From positions 1-40,344 of the forward strand of contig WYBX01000147.1 of the NCBI GenBank assembly GCA_011525695.1: a stretch of 40,344 bases of DNA. The letters run 5' to 3'. Shown here in pieces: positions 8,746 to 17,700 of the stretch. The notes below the pieces were generated by a model. It saw only the letters and a list, made by a program, of their open reading frames with translations. It did not search any database and was not told where the DNA came from. The DNA comes from Verrucomicrobiia bacterium (GTDB lineage: Bacteria > Verrucomicrobiota > Verrucomicrobiia > Opitutales > Opitutaceae). Position numbers and translations under genes: made by a program. The first letter of the stretch is position 1. Every line of letters starts with the position of its first letter.

Positions 8746-10130
8746 GCTCCAGCCTCCTCGGTTTCGAGTTCTTCCAGCGGCTCGTCGGCTGCGGATGCGA
8801 GGACGGAATCGGCGGGGAGCGCGGGCAGCTTCGCCGCCTCCTCTCGCACGTCCAGCTTGCCCGTCACGACGTCTGCGGTCAGCCGCGTCCGGTATTCCTG
8901 CATCAGCGCGATTTCCCGCTCGGTCCGGGCGATGGCGTTTGTAAGGTTCGTTGTTTCACCTTCCACGAATCCGACGATCTTCTCCTGCTCGTCAATCGGC
9001 GGACAGAGGACCGGGATTTTAAAGAACTCTTCGGGATAGAGTCGCAGTCGTGATGCGCGGACACCCGTGGAACGAGTCAAATAGTTAGCTTTATACGTCG
9101 GAATACGGAGCAGCATATCGGCGTAGGCACCGACAAGTTGTTCGGGTTTCCGCTGGCGATAGACCGCGTAGGCGGGACTGATAATTCCTACGTGTTTGGA
9201 GACACCAAGCGCGGCCATCCAAGCCCACATCGTGTTGATCGCGAGATCACCCGCTCGGCACACTTTGTGTCCGACATAGGACTCGGCCTTGAACATTGTT
9301 ACGTTCTTCTGGCTACGAGGTGTGACACCTGTGATGTGCGACACAGACAACAGTTCCTCTTCGCCAGACTTGGAGCGTTCATCCACCTCTCGGAAGAGAT
9401 ACTTTGCGCGTCGCACCTCCCAATGCTCCGGAATCTCCCCGAGCCAGGGCATGCCAGAGGGTTTGAATGCGGCATCCGCGTTCAAACCCCGGGTGACGGC
9501 GCGGTGGATGATGGCCTGCTTCTGTTCCCCCAGCAGCGCGATCAGCTTCCGCTTCGCCCGGATGAACCGATCGATCTTCCGGTTCGCATGGTCCAAAAAC
9601 CGCACAATCGCCGCTTGCTCGTCGGAGGGGGGCTGAAGAGAATAGATGACTTTAAAGTGCTCCGGCCGGAGACTCCACATGTCTGATGTTATGCCGTAAG
9701 ACCACCGCTCTGCTTCCTTCGCAAACAAGGGCGTGCGGTAGAGATGATGATAATACCAAGGCGCGCATCCCTCGCGGGGACGCATCACAACGTAGGCGGG
9801 ACTGATAATGCCTCGAAAACTGGAAGCGCCGACCGCGCCCTGCCAAGCGCGCATCTTATTGTAAGCGATGTCGCCGGGTTGAACGAGCTTGTAAGTGCCC
9901 TTGTTGACGTTGGAACTGTCTTTTTTGGACGTGTCGGAGAGCAATGATTGTTGCCGGATGATTCCGCGCGTAATCGTCACGGACAGCATTTCATCGTTCG
10001 GATGATTGCGGTCTTTCACCTCCTCGAATAGCGCGCGGTTCGGCAGGAGTGACCAATGTGCCGGAATCCGTCCGAGCCATTTCTGCTTCGACTCCTTGTC
10101 GTCGGAGTACGGCTTCAATCCCTCGATCAT
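8742..10130 (-). CDS. hsdS: Type I restriction-modification specificity subunit S
   Basis: The 462-residue DNA-recognition subunit. Two target recognition domains are visible as a pseudo-repeat. The first opens at WLGRIPAHWSLLPNRALF and later has GDIAYNKMRAWQGAVG...GIISPAYVVMR; the second opens at MPWLGEIPEHWEVRRAKYLF with GDLAINTMWAWMAALG...GIISPAYAVYR. Each is followed by a helical spacer (DHANRKIDRFIRAKRKLIAL and, at the end, TNAIARTEREIALMQEYRTR). The ATG at 10130 is chosen over the longer frame because AAAGGAG precedes it by a normal spacing and the domain starts there. Stretches of the recognition domains are AT-richer than the surroundings, as often seen in exchanged HsdS domains. The target sequence cannot be read from the protein. 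Confidence 0.95.
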   Translation of the reverse strand: MIEGLKPYSDDKESKQKWLGRIPAHWSLLPNRALFEEVKDRNHPNDEMLSVTITRGIIRQQSLLSDTSKKDSSNVNKGTYKLVQPGDIAYNKMRAWQGAVGASSFRGIISPAYVVMRPREGCAPWYYHHLYRTPLFAKEAERWSYGITSDMWSLRPEHFKVIYSLQPPSDEQAAIVRFLDHANRKIDRFIRAKRKLIALLGEQKQAIIHRAVTRGLNADAAFKPSGMPWLGEIPEHWEVRRAKYLFREVDERSKSGEEELLSVSHITGVTPRSQKNVTMFKAESYVGHKVCRAGDLAINTMWAWMAALGVSKHVGIISPAYAVYRQRKPEQLVGAYADMLLRIPTYKANYLTRSTGVRASRLRLYPEEFFKIPVLCPPIDEQEKIVGFVEGETTNLTNAIARTEREIALMQEYRTRLTADVVTGKLDVREEAAKLPALPADSVLASAADEPLEELETEEAGA

Positions 10131-10173
10131 GCGGTGGCTCCTTTCTTTGCGTCGGAGATGGGATTGGGAGCGT

Positions 10174-11973
10174 TCACAGCGATTGGAACCAGGTTTTGAT
10201 CTTTTGCGCCATGAGCTGGCGGCGTTCACGGAGGAAGGTTTCGTAGTCTGGGATCATGCCATCGAGGAGGGAATCCGGCAGGCAGTTGGCGCGGAGGTTG
10301 GTCGCCATCTCTATGCGGTCGGTGATGCCGCCGTATTTCCTGGCGCCGCCCACGCATTGCTCGGCAAGCTCGCGGAAATAGACCTGCGGGTCCTTGTCGC
10401 CGATGGCGATGTTGATCTCGCTTTGGGCGAGGACGAAGTTGGCGATCTGGTTGTAGCGTCCCCTGGAAAGCTGGTGCTTCGTCTTGAGGTGGTTCTTGGG
10501 ATAGACGTGGTGGACGTCGCTGCGGTTGAGCAGGAGATCGCGCACAGTGATGTCGCGGGAAAGGAAGCCTTTGTCCCCCAGTCTGACCTGGGCGGCGCGG
10601 TAGCAATGGAAGTAGGGGCTGCTGGCGGAGGAGGTGTCCATCTGCTGCGGCAGTAGCGCGTGCCAGAATCCCTCGCCGAGCGTCGCCTCAATGACCGCCT
10701 GGGTGTGGGCGAGCAGGCCGTTGGCATCGATCTGGCGGATGTCCTGGTCGAAGGCGGTCTCCGGATTTCCCGAATACCGCCCGGTGAGCACGGACATAAC
10801 ATACCAGCGGCGCACGAGGCGCTCCAGATCCGCGGCGGAAACGTTCTCCGCCCGTCCGCGCAAATAGACGATGTAGACGAAGTTCACACCGTTCTGGCCG
10901 CCGATGAGGCTGCTGTCGATGAAGCCGGCCGAGCGCAGGGTCATGATGAGACGGTCGTAATGCGTCTTGTTCATGAAGTTGAGGATGCCGGTCTTGAGGC
11001 GCGCGAAGGACTCCTCTGCGATGGCGGCCTCGTATTGCTTGGTCTCGAAGTTTCTCCCGGAGAGGAGGGCGACCAGATCCTGGAGTTTGCCGCGCTTGAA
11101 CTCGGAGGTGAAAGCGACGCGGAGCATGTCAGTGTAGGCGGGGTCGTAGAGGTCGTCGTTGACATCCTTCAGCCACGAAAGCTTCGGGAAGAATTCGGAA
11201 TCGGCGAAGGCCTTGTCTCCGTGCTTGATCTTCGCATGGAACTCCGGGGCGACCGCCAGATGGCAAAAATAGTCGATGGCCTTGCGAAGGAGGTTGCCGC
11301 CGTAACTCTCGTTAGCGGCGATTTTCGACATGGCGAAGTCCGCCTGGCTGAGGGCGGTGCCCGCCGAGTTCACGCGAATGAAAATCTCGGTGACCGTCTC
11401 GATGTCCAGGTCCTCGGCCAGCTCGATGATGCCAAGGTGGTTGTTGATGATCTTGCCGAGTTTTTGCAGGATCTTGCCGATCTGTTTGCGGTCGGCGGTT
11501 GGGTTCTTCGCGACGTAGTCTTCGGTCAGCTCGATCAAGTCGGCGTCTGCCGAAAAGACCGTCGCCACATCCGGAATCCAGGCGGCGTCCTTGGCGATGG
11601 CCGGATTGCTGACCTCGAACTTTTCCTCCAGCGGGTGGAAGGCGATGCGGATGCGTACGGTTTCGTAGTCCTTGGTGAGGACTTCCCGCCCGAGCAGGCC
11701 GGCCATGAGCGCGGTGACGCGCTGCTGGCCGTCGATGAGAATGCGCTTGCCGGCGGAGAGGGTGCCATCCTTGAGCTTAACGGTGGGGTTCCGCCACGCG
11801 ATGAGATAGCCGACGGGGAAGCCCGCGTAGAGGGAGTCGAGGAGATTGCGCACCTTGGTGGGCTCCCACACGAAGGGGCGTTGGATCTCGGGGATGGCGA
11901 TCTCTCCGGATTTCACCCACGCGAGGAGGACGTCGATGGGCTGCGGGGTCACGGAGTAGCGCTGGGTGGACAT
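10174..11973 (-). CDS. DUF262 and HNH (DUF1524-like) protein, GmrSD-type
   Basis: The 599-residue protein carries an N-terminal DUF262 domain (ParB-like nucleotide-binding fold) with IPEIQRPFVWEP at 27-38, SLYAGFPVGYLIAW, and the signature IDGQQR ending at 85. The C-terminal part has HHVYPK at 488-493 followed by an Asn-containing segment near 508-530, a His-Me finger nuclease layout as in DUF1524. This is the architecture of GmrS/GmrD fused into one chain, known from type IV restriction of modified phage DNA and from BrxU. The start ATG at 11973 has AAGGAG upstream and sits 2 bases after the hsdM stop, so the gene is embedded between hsdM and hsdS in one operon. Substrate is unknown; independent restriction of modified DNA or coupling to the type I enzyme are the main options. 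Confidence 0.88.
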   Translation of the reverse strand: MSTQRYSVTPQPIDVLLAWVKSGEIAIPEIQRPFVWEPTKVRNLLDSLYAGFPVGYLIAWRNPTVKLKDGTLSAGKRILIDGQQRVTALMAGLLGREVLTKDYETVRIRIAFHPLEEKFEVSNPAIAKDAAWIPDVATVFSADADLIELTEDYVAKNPTADRKQIGKILQKLGKIINNHLGIIELAEDLDIETVTEIFIRVNSAGTALSQADFAMSKIAANESYGGNLLRKAIDYFCHLAVAPEFHAKIKHGDKAFADSEFFPKLSWLKDVNDDLYDPAYTDMLRVAFTSEFKRGKLQDLVALLSGRNFETKQYEAAIAEESFARLKTGILNFMNKTHYDRLIMTLRSAGFIDSSLIGGQNGVNFVYIVYLRGRAENVSAADLERLVRRWYVMSVLTGRYSGNPETAFDQDIRQIDANGLLAHTQAVIEATLGEGFWHALLPQQMDTSSASSPYFHCYRAAQVRLGDKGFLSRDITVRDLLLNRSDVHHVYPKNHLKTKHQLSRGRYNQIANFVLAQSEINIAIGDKDPQVYFRELAEQCVGGARKYGGITDRIEMATNLRANCLPDSLLDGMIPDYETFLRERRQLMAQKIKTWFQSL

Positions 11974-11975
11974 GG

Positions 11976-14309
11976 TTAGGCGGTGGCTCCTTTTGTGATC
12001 TCGCTGAGCAGGCCCTCGGTTTCCTGCTCCAGCTTGAGAATGTCCGCGCTGATTTCCGCAAGGGTCCGAAGTTTCGGCGGCTTGTAGAAATGCCGGGTGA
12101 AGCTGATCTCGTAACCGATCTTCGTGTCGGCCTCGACGATCCACGCATCCGGCGTGTAGGGGAGAACCTCCCGGCGGATGAAGGTTTCCACGCCACCGGG
12201 CTCCAGCAGTGGGATCTGCTCATGGTCGCGAAGTTCGCTATCGGGCTCGTATTCCACGACGCAGGTCTTTTCGGCGATCTGGATCTCAAAAAACCCCCGC
12301 AAAGGGTCGGGCTGCGCCTTGCCGGGTTTGTGGATCTTTTTGATGACGGGTGGCGCGTCCTCCACACGCCAGCTCACAGCGTCGACGATGAGCTTCTGGT
12401 CCGCGGCACTGAGCTTGAGATCGAGCTCCTCAATTGCGGCGGCGACACGCTCCAAAAAGATGTTGTGGTCGGCAAAAAGTCCGTCACCGAGCTTTTCCCG
12501 AAGCCGGGTGGCGGCGTCGATCAACGTGGCGTCGCGCCTCCAGGTATCCGCATTGAGCAGCTTCTTCTTCTTCTTGTCCGGAAGACTTCTCCTGGCGGTC
12601 TCGTTCCCGGCGTCCTCCTCCCCCTCATCGTCGCCGTCGCCATTGCCCCAGTCATCGAGGAGTTTTTCCAAATCCCTGCGGACGGCGGCGGGATTTTCGA
12701 AGAGGGAATCGCCAAGCTCTTCGTAGAGGATGGCCCGGATCTCCTCGTCGCCGGACGCAAACCGAAGCGTCTCGATTCTCTGGCGCGTGAGCTGGCTGTG
12801 GAGCCGAAGCGGGCGCTCGACCTTCACCTTCCAATAGCCGAAGGCCGCGTTGGGAAAAATCTTCGACTGCTCCGTTTCCTCGAAGGCGACAAAGGTGTCG
12901 CAGATCCGCCGGATATCCTCGGGAGCGAGTTCGCAGTTTTTCTTCCCCATATTCTTCCGCAGCGGGCGGAACCACTGGGTGGCGTCGATCAGCTGGACCT
13001 TGCCGCGGCGGGCTTTGGGTTTCCGGTTCGACAGCACCCACACGTAGGTGGCGATGCCGGTGTTGTAGAACATGTTCAACGGCAGGGCGACAATCGCCTC
13101 AAGCCAGTCGTTCTCGATGATCCAGCGGCGAATGTTGCTCTCGCCCTGCCCGGCATCGCCTGTGAACAGCGACGAACCGTTGTGCACCTCGGCGATTCGG
13201 CTGCCGAGCGGGGTGTCGTGCTTCATCTTGCTCAGCATATTGGCCAGAAAAAGCATCTGGCCGTCGCTGGAGCGGGTGATGAGGGAATACTCGGCGTCGC
13301 CGGCATGCTGGATGACGAAGCGCGGGTCCCGAATCTCCTTCTTGCCGCCCATGCGCTCGAGGTCGCTCTTCCAGCTCTTCCCGTAGGGTGGATTCGCGAG
13401 CATGAAATCGAACTCGCGGGACCGGTAGGCGTCGTTGGAAAGCGTGGAGTGTTCCGGCCCGCCGACGATGTTGTCCGCAGCATCACCGTCGCCCTTGAGC
13501 AGGAGGTCGGCTTTGCAGATGGCGTAGGTCTCCCCGTTGATTTCCTGGCCATAGAGGTGGGTGGCGACCTGCTTGCCGTGTGCCCGGGCGATCTGCTGGA
13601 GCGTTTCCTCCGCGACCGTGAGCATGCCGCCGGTGCCACAGGCACAGTCGTAGAGCAGGTAGGTGCCGCTCTCGATTCTGTCAGCGACGGGCAGGAACAT
13701 GAGGTTCGCCATAAGCCGTACGGCATCGCGGGGCGTCCAGTGCTCGCCGGCCTCCTCGTTGTTCTCCTCGTTGAACCGGCGGACCAGTTCCTCGAACATC
13801 GTGCCCATCGAATGGTTGTCCAGGCCGGGCAGATCGCCGACGGCGTGAGGGCTGAGGTTGATGTCCCGGTCGAGGAATTTCTCGATGAGCTGGCCCAGGG
13901 CGTCGGCCTTGGAGAGACGGGGGATCTGGTGGCGAAATTCGAAGTTGGCCAGGATGTCCTGCACGTTGGGCGAGAAGCCATCGAGGTAGGCCTCGAAATC
14001 GTCCTTCAACTTCTGCTGCGTGGCGCGGGACTTGAGATCGCGCAGCAGGAAGGGGGAGGTGTTGTAAAAGGCCTGGCCGGAGGCGGATCGGAGGGCGTCG
14101 TCCTGGTGCACGACCTTCTCGCGATCGAGAGCGGCCTTCATATCGAGCACGGCTTGTTTCGTGGGCTCGAGCACGGCATCGAGCCGGCGGAGGACGGTCA
14201 TCGGCAGGACGACGTCACGGTACTTGCCCCGCACGTAGACGTCGCGAAGCACATCGTCCGCGATGTTCCAGATGAAATTGGTGAGCCAGTTGAGTTGGGC
14301 TTGGTCCAT
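11976..14309 (-). CDS. hsdM: Type I restriction-modification N6-adenine methyltransferase subunit M
   Basis: The 777-residue methylation subunit; it transfers methyl from S-adenosylmethionine to adenine at the site chosen by HsdS. The N-terminal HsdM helical domain (about 1-150, WLTNFIWNIADDVLRDVYV) precedes the methyltransferase domain with motif I DCACGTGG at 221-228 and motif IV NPPYG at 306-310. The protein is longer than the about 500 residues of E. coli HsdM, because of an acidic linker, a Lys-rich patch (DKKKKKLL) and a C-terminal alpha-helical part that ends in a coiled-coil-like segment. Such long HsdM forms are common. It is the first gene of the operon; its promoter should lie in the 450 bases upstream. 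Confidence 0.95.
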   Translation of the reverse strand: MDQAQLNWLTNFIWNIADDVLRDVYVRGKYRDVVLPMTVLRRLDAVLEPTKQAVLDMKAALDREKVVHQDDALRSASGQAFYNTSPFLLRDLKSRATQQKLKDDFEAYLDGFSPNVQDILANFEFRHQIPRLSKADALGQLIEKFLDRDINLSPHAVGDLPGLDNHSMGTMFEELVRRFNEENNEEAGEHWTPRDAVRLMANLMFLPVADRIESGTYLLYDCACGTGGMLTVAEETLQQIARAHGKQVATHLYGQEINGETYAICKADLLLKGDGDAADNIVGGPEHSTLSNDAYRSREFDFMLANPPYGKSWKSDLERMGGKKEIRDPRFVIQHAGDAEYSLITRSSDGQMLFLANMLSKMKHDTPLGSRIAEVHNGSSLFTGDAGQGESNIRRWIIENDWLEAIVALPLNMFYNTGIATYVWVLSNRKPKARRGKVQLIDATQWFRPLRKNMGKKNCELAPEDIRRICDTFVAFEETEQSKIFPNAAFGYWKVKVERPLRLHSQLTRQRIETLRFASGDEEIRAILYEELGDSLFENPAAVRRDLEKLLDDWGNGDGDDEGEEDAGNETARRSLPDKKKKKLLNADTWRRDATLIDAATRLREKLGDGLFADHNIFLERVAAAIEELDLKLSAADQKLIVDAVSWRVEDAPPVIKKIHKPGKAQPDPLRGFFEIQIAEKTCVVEYEPDSELRDHEQIPLLEPGGVETFIRREVLPYTPDAWIVEADTKIGYEISFTRHFYKPPKLRTLAEISADILKLEQETEGLLSEITKGATA

Positions 14310-14762
14310 GAAGAGGAAATCTCGAGCGCGGACGGCGGGTCAGGGGCTGAGCCAGAGCTTGGCCTCGAAACCGGGCGACGTGGACGACTCTTTGGGCGAA
14401 GCGGTGCGTGAGCGGGCCATGAATCCGGCGCGGGTTCAAGAAGTTGGAAACGGAAAGAGCCGGGCGCTGACGTGAAACGGGACGAGTTCGATGGTCGGTC
14501 TGAAATTACCGGGCTGGGACGCTGCGCCGCGTGTGGAGTTGAAGGAAGGATAGCGACCGTTTAAAGACGGAAAGTGGGACGGAGGGGGAATTGTGCTCAA
14601 GATGGCCTCGGCGTGCCGCCGTCCCTCAATTGTCCTGCTCGTTGATCGCGCTGCAGCCCCATCGCTTGATTCCCGAGGCCATCTCGTGCGCATCGGCGCC
14701 TTCTTGTTCGACAGGGGACTCGAGCGCTTCAGGGATAATTTTTTCGGATTGGACCTTGGGAA
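14310..14762. other. Intergenic stretch upstream of hsdM
   Basis: About 450 bases between the end of the kinase-uridylyltransferase gene and hsdM, both on the minus strand. No gene is clearly supported. A minus-strand frame different from the upstream gene runs past its stop to 14626 and reads like protein in its last part (see findings). The hsdM promoter is expected near 14400-14600 but I could not place it with confidence. Confidence 0.4.
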
Positions 14763-17700
14763 TCACCAGTCGCAAAGCGAGTTGATATAGGCGGCTGAGC
14801 CGTCGCGCGCCCAGCCATCCAGCTGGGCCTGGTCCTTCAACTGCTGCCCGCGGGCCCGTGAGACCACCGCGAACGCCTGGGGGCACTCCGCCAGGGCCGT
14901 CATGTCGCCCCAAAGCTTCTCGAATTGGGACACAGGATACACGTCCTCCTGGCCGTGACCCCACCGCTTCTTCACCTCCTTGAGGGTGACATAGGTGGGA
15001 ACGCGCGCGGCCATCCTCCTGACGGCGGCCGCGGTGCGGTTCGCATCCGCGAGCTCGGGTCGGCCGAGCCCGAAGAGCCCGAGCAGGCCGTCGATGTCGA
15101 CCCAGCAGGAATTGGTGCTGTAGTAGGTGAGGGCAAACTCGTCCTCGTCGCGCGGCAATGCCAGCCCCTCGACGATGCGCAGTCGCCCGTCGACGCGGGC
15201 GAGTCCGCCGCCGCGATCCTCCAGCCGGCGCGGAATCACCTCCCAGCCGAGCGTGGCGCCGGACGACTGGAACCAGCCGACGAGGGAGGGATCGAGCGTG
15301 ACGCCGAGCGTGTCGATGTTGTGGACCAGGAGCGTGCGCAGCTGTGGGCGGGCGGCGAGGAGCCGCGCGAGCGTGCCGTTCTTGAGCAAGTTGGGGATTT
15401 CGAACCAATGACCCACGGGATGCAGGCACTGGCCGGGTGTATTGTCCGTGTAGTCGGCCGCCTCGCCGGAGGCGCGGGCCCAGTCCGCCAGGGCGGCGCG
15501 TACGCTGTCGCGCAGCTTTTCCTTCTGCTCATCCAACTTTTGTTCGGCGGTCTCCTCCCAGGCAAAGTGCAGGTCGCGCAGGGTGGGCACGAGCCGGAGG
15601 CCGATTGAGCGCCCGGGCGAAAGCCACACGCTGCGTTCCCACGCGTCGGGTTGGGAGAGTCGCAGATGGCGCTCGATCGGACCGTGGGTCAGGTAGCTGG
15701 TCGTGAAGACATGCGGAACCGGCGAGCCGAAGAGCCGGGCGGTCTGGCGCGATTTGGCGAGATGAACGTCGATGAAGCTGCGGTGCCGGCCGGCGAGCTT
15801 CGCGAACGGGTGGAGTCCCTTGACCACGCCGGCGCCCTGCGTCCACCGGCTGCCGACCCCGGCGGCATAACTGATCACTCCGACCTCGCCGCGCTCCAGC
15901 GCGGTGGCACCGGCGGCCCGGTGGACGCCGGCTCCCGGTTGATCGGGGGCGGCGGCAAACAGGTCGCGGCTATCCACATCCTCGATCCGCGTGCTGGGTG
16001 GGAGCCGGTTCATGGCGAGTCCGATCCGGCCGGCGCGAAGGTCGGAGCGGATCTGCTCGTGCTGGCTCCGGTCAAAGCCGTTTTCGGCCAGCAGGTCGCC
16101 GAGATGCCGGCTGGCGCGCTCCGTGGCTTCGTCGGACGGAAGCATCCGGTCGAGCAGGGCGGGGAGGGCGGTGCCGAACGCCTCTTCGACCCGGGCGGCA
16201 CGGGTGAACTGCTGCAGGTCGGTGCGTTCGCGGCCGGAAAGTTCCCGCGCTTCGCGTCGCAGCAAGACGGGTACAGTGTGCTGGTAATAGCCGGGCGGCA
16301 GGAGCGCGGCCGGCCCCTCCAGCAGCGCCGCCACGGAGCCTGCCTCGTTGATCGCAAAGTCGTAGACCACCGGGTCCATCGCGAACGGCAGCGCATCCTG
16401 CAGCTCGCGCTTGGCGGCAAGCATGATGGCCTGCAGCTGTTGCTGTCCCTCGGTGCGGCGGTGCGGGGCGAAGATGAATCCCATGCCGCCGCCCGACATC
16501 CCGCCGAGCATCCAGAACCCCCAGAAGTCCGGCCCGAACGCCGCCTGGACCCGGCCGATGATTTCCTCGGTGTAACGATTGCTGACCCACGGGATGATGG
16601 TCTGCAGCGGACCGAAGAAATTCGCGGTCAAGGCGCCGCCCAGGCCGGCCACGTCGCCCTGGGCAAGCTTGTGCAGGATGTCGTCGAGGGTCGCGCCGGC
16701 ACGCGCGCGGGCGGACCATTCCGGCTCCGTGCGCAGGAGATATTTCTCCGTCACCATCTCGAGGATCGGGCCGACATTCTGGGCCATGCCGCCGTGGACG
16801 AGCACGAGCGACTCGTGCAGCCGCGCGCGGGCGTCGGGCCCGATCCGATCGCGGCCGAGGAGCGTGTGCCGCGGCAGGAGCCGGCCGCGGCTGGTGCCGA
16901 ACTCGGGATCGCCGGGAGTGGCGGCGGCGCCCTCGATCAGCTTGATCCCGGGCCAGAGACCGCCCGAATCCTGCCAGCCGCCGCCTGAGCCGCCGAGCCA
17001 TTCGCCCAGGATCGCGCGGGCGGCGACGATCCGGCGCTCCGGCTCCGTCAGCGGGCCGGCCAGGGCACCGGTCTGGCTGGTGGCGCGCATGCAGACGGCG
17101 ATCAGCGCGCCGAGCAGGTTGGTTGAGACCGCGAGCCGGGAGCCCTTCGGGATCCGGTTGACGCTGCTGACGAGTTCAAAACCGCGGCCAGGGCCGAAGA
17201 TGGTCGCGAGCAGCTCGGCCAGGCTGGCGCCGGAACGCTCGATTCCCGGCGGAACCAGTCCCGCGGCGATCACCGCGGCCTTGAGCAGCCCAAGGTAGTC
17301 GCGGCCGAAGTCGAAGACCTCGTCGATCGTGGTGAGGCAGGCCGAGGCCTCGAGATCGACGCTGGCCAGTCGGATCACCGGCTCGTCGAGGACGCGAAAG
17401 AACGCCTCGACGGGTGGACGCGGGGCGGGATCGCGGCCATGCACGCCGAGATCGATCGAGACGTTGAGCACGCGCGCGCCTTCCGGGTAATCCATCCCGA
17501 GGAAAAAAATGTCGCTCCAGCCGCAGTGCGTGAGATCCATCCGGACGGGCGTCCGCTCCCGCAGGAGCGGCCGGGGAGCGCCGGGGCCGTTCTCGATCGG
17601 TCCCAGCAGTTCCCGGCGGACGCGGAGCGGTTGATCCAGCGGATGGCCGAGCCGGAACATCCACGCGTTGCCATGCGTGGAGCGGACCGTCTGGCGCACC

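Noticed and set aside
12090..14411. 773-residue plus-strand frame antisense to hsdM
   Set aside because: hsdM motifs DCACGTGG and NPPYG are on the minus strand; the plus frame is a mirror of its codon use.
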